Below are positions 13,333-15,605 of a stretch of DNA of 15,605 nt, one piece after another. The notes under the pieces were generated by a model, which saw only the letters and a list, made by a program, of their open reading frames with translations, did not search any database and was not told the origin of the DNA. The number at the start of each line of letters is the position of its first letter. Positions within the stretch are counted from its first letter, which is position 1. Source of the DNA: JANWYT01 sp046719465. Its GTDB lineage: Bacteria > Chloroflexota > Anaerolineae > Aggregatilineales > Phototrophicaceae. Position numbers and translations under genes: made by a program. Where the stretch lies: contig JBDNCV010000089.1 of the NCBI GenBank assembly GCA_046719465.1, positions 1 through 15,605 of the forward strand. Reading direction: 5' to 3'.

Positions 13333-14964
13333 ATGCGCCCATGGGCGCTGCTGGCAGTGCCGCTGCTGTTCTTGAGCGTCTTTTTTGCGCTGCCAGTCGC
13401 GTATCTGATGGTATACAGCTTCACGGAGGCAGTTGGGAGCACCAATCTGCCTCCGCTGGCGGTAATTGGGCGCGTCGTCTTGTTCACGACAGCCCAAGCG
13501 CTGCTGTCAACCGTGCTGACGGTGGGCTTTGCTTTGCCGGTCGCCTATGTGTTTGTGCGATACCAGTTTTGGGGTCGGCGTTTGCTGCTCTCGCTGGCCA
13601 GCCTGCCGTTTGTGCTGCCTACGGTGGTGGTGGCGATTGCCTTTCGAGCGCTGCTTGGCCGGACGGGTGTAGTGAACGCCGTGCTGCAACAGGCATTTGG
13701 CCTCGAGCAGCCTGTTTTGCAAGTCGATCAATCCCTCGTCTTGATTTTATTGGCGCATATTTTCTTCAACCTCGCGCTGGTCGTGCGGATGGTAACTGGC
13801 TACTGGGTGAACCTCTCACCACGGATTGAAGAAGCCGGACGTGTTCTAGGAGCAGGCGGGTGGCGCTTATGGTGGTATGTGCGCCTGCCGCTGCTGCGCC
13901 CCGTCATCATGGCGGCGGCGCTGCTCGTGTTCATCTACACGTTCACCAGCTTCGGCGTTGTGCTGATTTTGGGTGGGCTGTCGTTTGCAACCGTTGAGGT
14001 ACAGATTTACTTCTACGCCACAAGCTTGTTTAACTTGCCGGGTGCAGCGATCTTGAGTGTAGTGCAGCTTGCTGTGTTGGTGCTCAGCATGGTGGTTTAC
14101 CTGCGGTTGCGTCGAAGCATCGTCATCGACTTGGTGCAAGCGTCGAGCACAGCACGGCCTGCCCGTACATGGCGTGATCGGCTCCTCGTCGTCAGTGTGT
14201 GTGGGGCGCTGATAACTTTTCTAGGTGCGCCGCTGCTGGCGTTGGTGTGGCTGTCCCTCACATTTCGCATGAGCGCCCCCAGCTTGCGCTATTTTGAGCT
14301 GCTGCTGACTAATCCACCCTCCGTCCTGTTTATCTCACCGTGGATGGCGATTTTGTATTCGCTGGCGTTCGCATTCATCACGGTGAGCTTGTCGCTGCTG
14401 CTGGGCGGGCTGGCCGTGTGGGGGCTGCGCTGGCTCGGCCGATCCTCAGCCGTGGTCGATCTGCTGCTGATGCTGCCGATGGGCATCAGCGCGGCGACGC
14501 TGGGGTTTGGCTATATTCTGACGTTTAACACCCCACCACTGCTGCTGCTGGGGTCGTGGGTGCTCATCCCGATTGCGCACACGATGGCTGCGCTGCCGCT
14601 GGTGGTGCGTGTGCTGCTGCCGGTGGCGCTGGCGGTAAACAGTCAACTGCTGGAAGCGGCGCAAATGCTTGGCGCTGGCTTGTGGCAGCGGGTGCGTTTT
14701 GTGTGGCTTCCATTGGTGAGCCGCGGATTTGCCGTGGCAGCGGTGTTTGCGTTCAACGTCAGTTTGGGGGAGTTTGGCGCGTCAGCCTTTATCGTGCGGC
14801 CAGATACAGCCACAATCCCGACGACGATCTTCCGCCTGCTGGGTCAGCCGCGGCCTGACCAGTACGGCCAAGCGCTGGCGATGAGCGTGGTGCTGCTTGT
14901 GGTGTGTTTGCTGAGCTTTTTAACGATTGAACGCCTGCGCGATTTTGGCGGTGGGGAGTATTGA
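13333..14964 (+). CDS. thiP: Thiamine ABC transporter, permease (two fused domains)
   Basis: ThiP forms the membrane channel for thiamine import. At 543 aa it has the usual size of a permease with two tandem BPD_transp_1 domains in one chain, so one ThiP can replace a permease pair. Roughly 11-12 membrane helices are visible. Each half carries an EAA loop that docks on the ATPase: EEAGRVLGAGGWRLWWYVR (166-184) and EAAQMLGAGLWQRVRFVW (441-458). The halves are joined by a short polar stretch (about 258-284). Its start lies 3 bp after the thiB stop, with GGGGGC upstream inside the thiB end. The stop is directly followed by the thiQ ATG. Substrate assignment rests on the operon and riboswitch, since permeases of the iron(III) type look similar. 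Confidence 0.94.
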   Translation: MRPWALLAVPLLFLSVFFALPVAYLMVYSFTEAVGSTNLPPLAVIGRVVLFTTAQALLSTVLTVGFALPVAYVFVRYQFWGRRLLLSLASLPFVLPTVVVAIAFRALLGRTGVVNAVLQQAFGLEQPVLQVDQSLVLILLAHIFFNLALVVRMVTGYWVNLSPRIEEAGRVLGAGGWRLWWYVRLPLLRPVIMAAALLVFIYTFTSFGVVLILGGLSFATVEVQIYFYATSLFNLPGAAILSVVQLAVLVLSMVVYLRLRRSIVIDLVQASSTARPARTWRDRLLVVSVCGALITFLGAPLLALVWLSLTFRMSAPSLRYFELLLTNPPSVLFISPWMAILYSLAFAFITVSLSLLLGGLAVWGLRWLGRSSAVVDLLLMLPMGISAATLGFGYILTFNTPPLLLLGSWVLIPIAHTMAALPLVVRVLLPVALAVNSQLLEAAQMLGAGLWQRVRFVWLPLVSRGFAVAAVFAFNVSLGEFGASAFIVRPDTATIPTTIFRLLGQPRPDQYGQALAMSVVLLVVCLLSFLTIERLRDFGGGEY

Positions 14965-15605
14965 ATGCTTGAACTGCGCGACTTATCGTTGACAATCCAG
15001 CAGACGGCTATCTTGCATGGTGTGAACTTAAGGCTTGAACATGGCAAGATCTACTGCGTGCTCGGGCCAAGCGGGAGCGGCAAGACCAGCCTGATGCGCG
15101 TGATTGCTGGGCTGGAACGAGCGTACAGCGGGCAGGTGCTGTGGGAAGGGCGGTCGATCGATGCGCTGGACGCCCAAGCGCGCGGCTTTGGATTGATGTT
15201 TCAAGACTTTGCGCTGTTCCCACACCTGAACGTGATTGAAAACGTTGCGTTTGCGCTCAAGATGCGCGGCGTAGGCAAAGCAGCACGCGAGAAAGCCGCG
15301 CGGCATCTGCTGGCGCGGGTGGGCTTGGAGGGATTGGCACAGCGCGGCATTCACCAACTCTCGGGCGGGGAACGTCAGCGTGTGGCGCTGGCGCGCAGCT
15401 TGGCGCATCAACCCGCGCTGCTGATGTTGGATGAACCGCTCGGATCGCTTGACGCAGGCTTGCGGCAGCAGCTTGGTTTGGAACTGCGGCAGCAGCTGCG
15501 TGATGCGGGTGTGCTCACGCTCTATGTGACACATGACCAGAGTGAGGCGTTCATGCTCGCCGATTTTGTGATCGTCATGGCGCAGGGGCGCATCGTTCAA
15601 GTTGC
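14965..15605 (+). CDS. thiQ: Thiamine ABC transporter, ATP-binding protein (3' end cut by the window)
   Basis: ThiQ hydrolyses ATP on the inner face of the membrane to drive ThiP. The ATG follows the thiP stop with no gap. The frame stays open to the edge, giving 213 visible residues. All ATPase signatures are present: Walker A GPSGSGKT (34-41), Q-loop Gln80 (MFQD), signature LSGGERQ (132-138), Walker B LLMLDEP (152-158), D-loop SLD (161-163) and H-loop His190 (VTHD). The visible length is near the full ThiQ of enteric bacteria (about 230 aa). Whether a regulatory C-terminal domain of the PotA/FbpC type follows cannot be seen. Substrate follows from the operon. Confidence 0.95.
   Translation, partial: MLELRDLSLTIQQTAILHGVNLRLEHGKIYCVLGPSGSGKTSLMRVIAGLERAYSGQVLWEGRSIDALDAQARGFGLMFQDFALFPHLNVIENVAFALKMRGVGKAAREKAARHLLARVGLEGLAQRGIHQLSGGERQRVALARSLAHQPALLMLDEPLGSLDAGLRQQLGLELRQQLRDAGVLTLYVTHDQSEAFMLADFVIVMAQGRIVQV

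Overview
This window looks like chromosomal core-genome DNA from a member of the Chloroflexota, probably an Anaerolineae-like lineage. The taxonomic call is an inference. It rests on moderately high GC, on an alanyl-tRNA synthetase with the variant RVSGKHNDLDNVGPSPRHH, and on the order alaS / membrane-anchored baseplate-J-like protein / ruvX / mltG. There is no prophage, insertion sequence, CRISPR array, tRNA or rRNA. Almost every base belongs to a recognisable housekeeping or transport gene.

Layout. Positions 1-5856 (minus strand) form one tightly packed operon read right to left: alaS, a membrane-anchored protein with a baseplate-J-like domain, ruvX, mltG, and the first 30 codons of a lipoprotein gene running off the left edge. 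That last gene is too short to stand out as an ORF, but it has a clear signal peptide and lipobox. The junctions are 3 bp, an ATGA overlap, 5 bp and an overlap, so translational coupling is likely. tyrS (plus, 6010-7254) diverges from alaS. The two promoters sit back to back with superimposed -35 regions, and a perfect 14-bp palindrome lies at the predicted tyrS transcription start. A strong bidirectional terminator separates tyrS from the convergent next gene.

Positions 7292-11194 (minus) hold four single-gene or loosely linked units, transcribed in the order: an S41 carboxy-terminal processing protease, secG, a membrane-tethered family 5 solute-binding protein without permease genes, and a stand-alone cyclic-nucleotide-binding domain protein. 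Intrinsic terminators follow the protease and secG. Extended -10 promoters (TGnTATACT) precede secG and the cNMP-binding gene, and the same motif precedes tyrS.

Positions 11296-11996 (plus) carry a small unknown protein overlapping a MmcQ/YjbR-family gene. Then comes a thiamine uptake operon: a sigma70-type promoter, a TPP riboswitch (about 12086-12180), a strong downstream hairpin, thiB, thiP (two fused permease domains) and thiQ, which is cut by the right edge. High intracellular TPP should shut off import of thiamine or its phosphates.

No wholly new system was found. The most interesting items are the baseplate-J-like membrane protein embedded in a cell-wall/tRNA-synthetase operon, the hidden lipoprotein start, the shared alaS/tyrS promoter region with its palindrome, and the riboswitch expression platform, whose hairpin lacks a U-tract.
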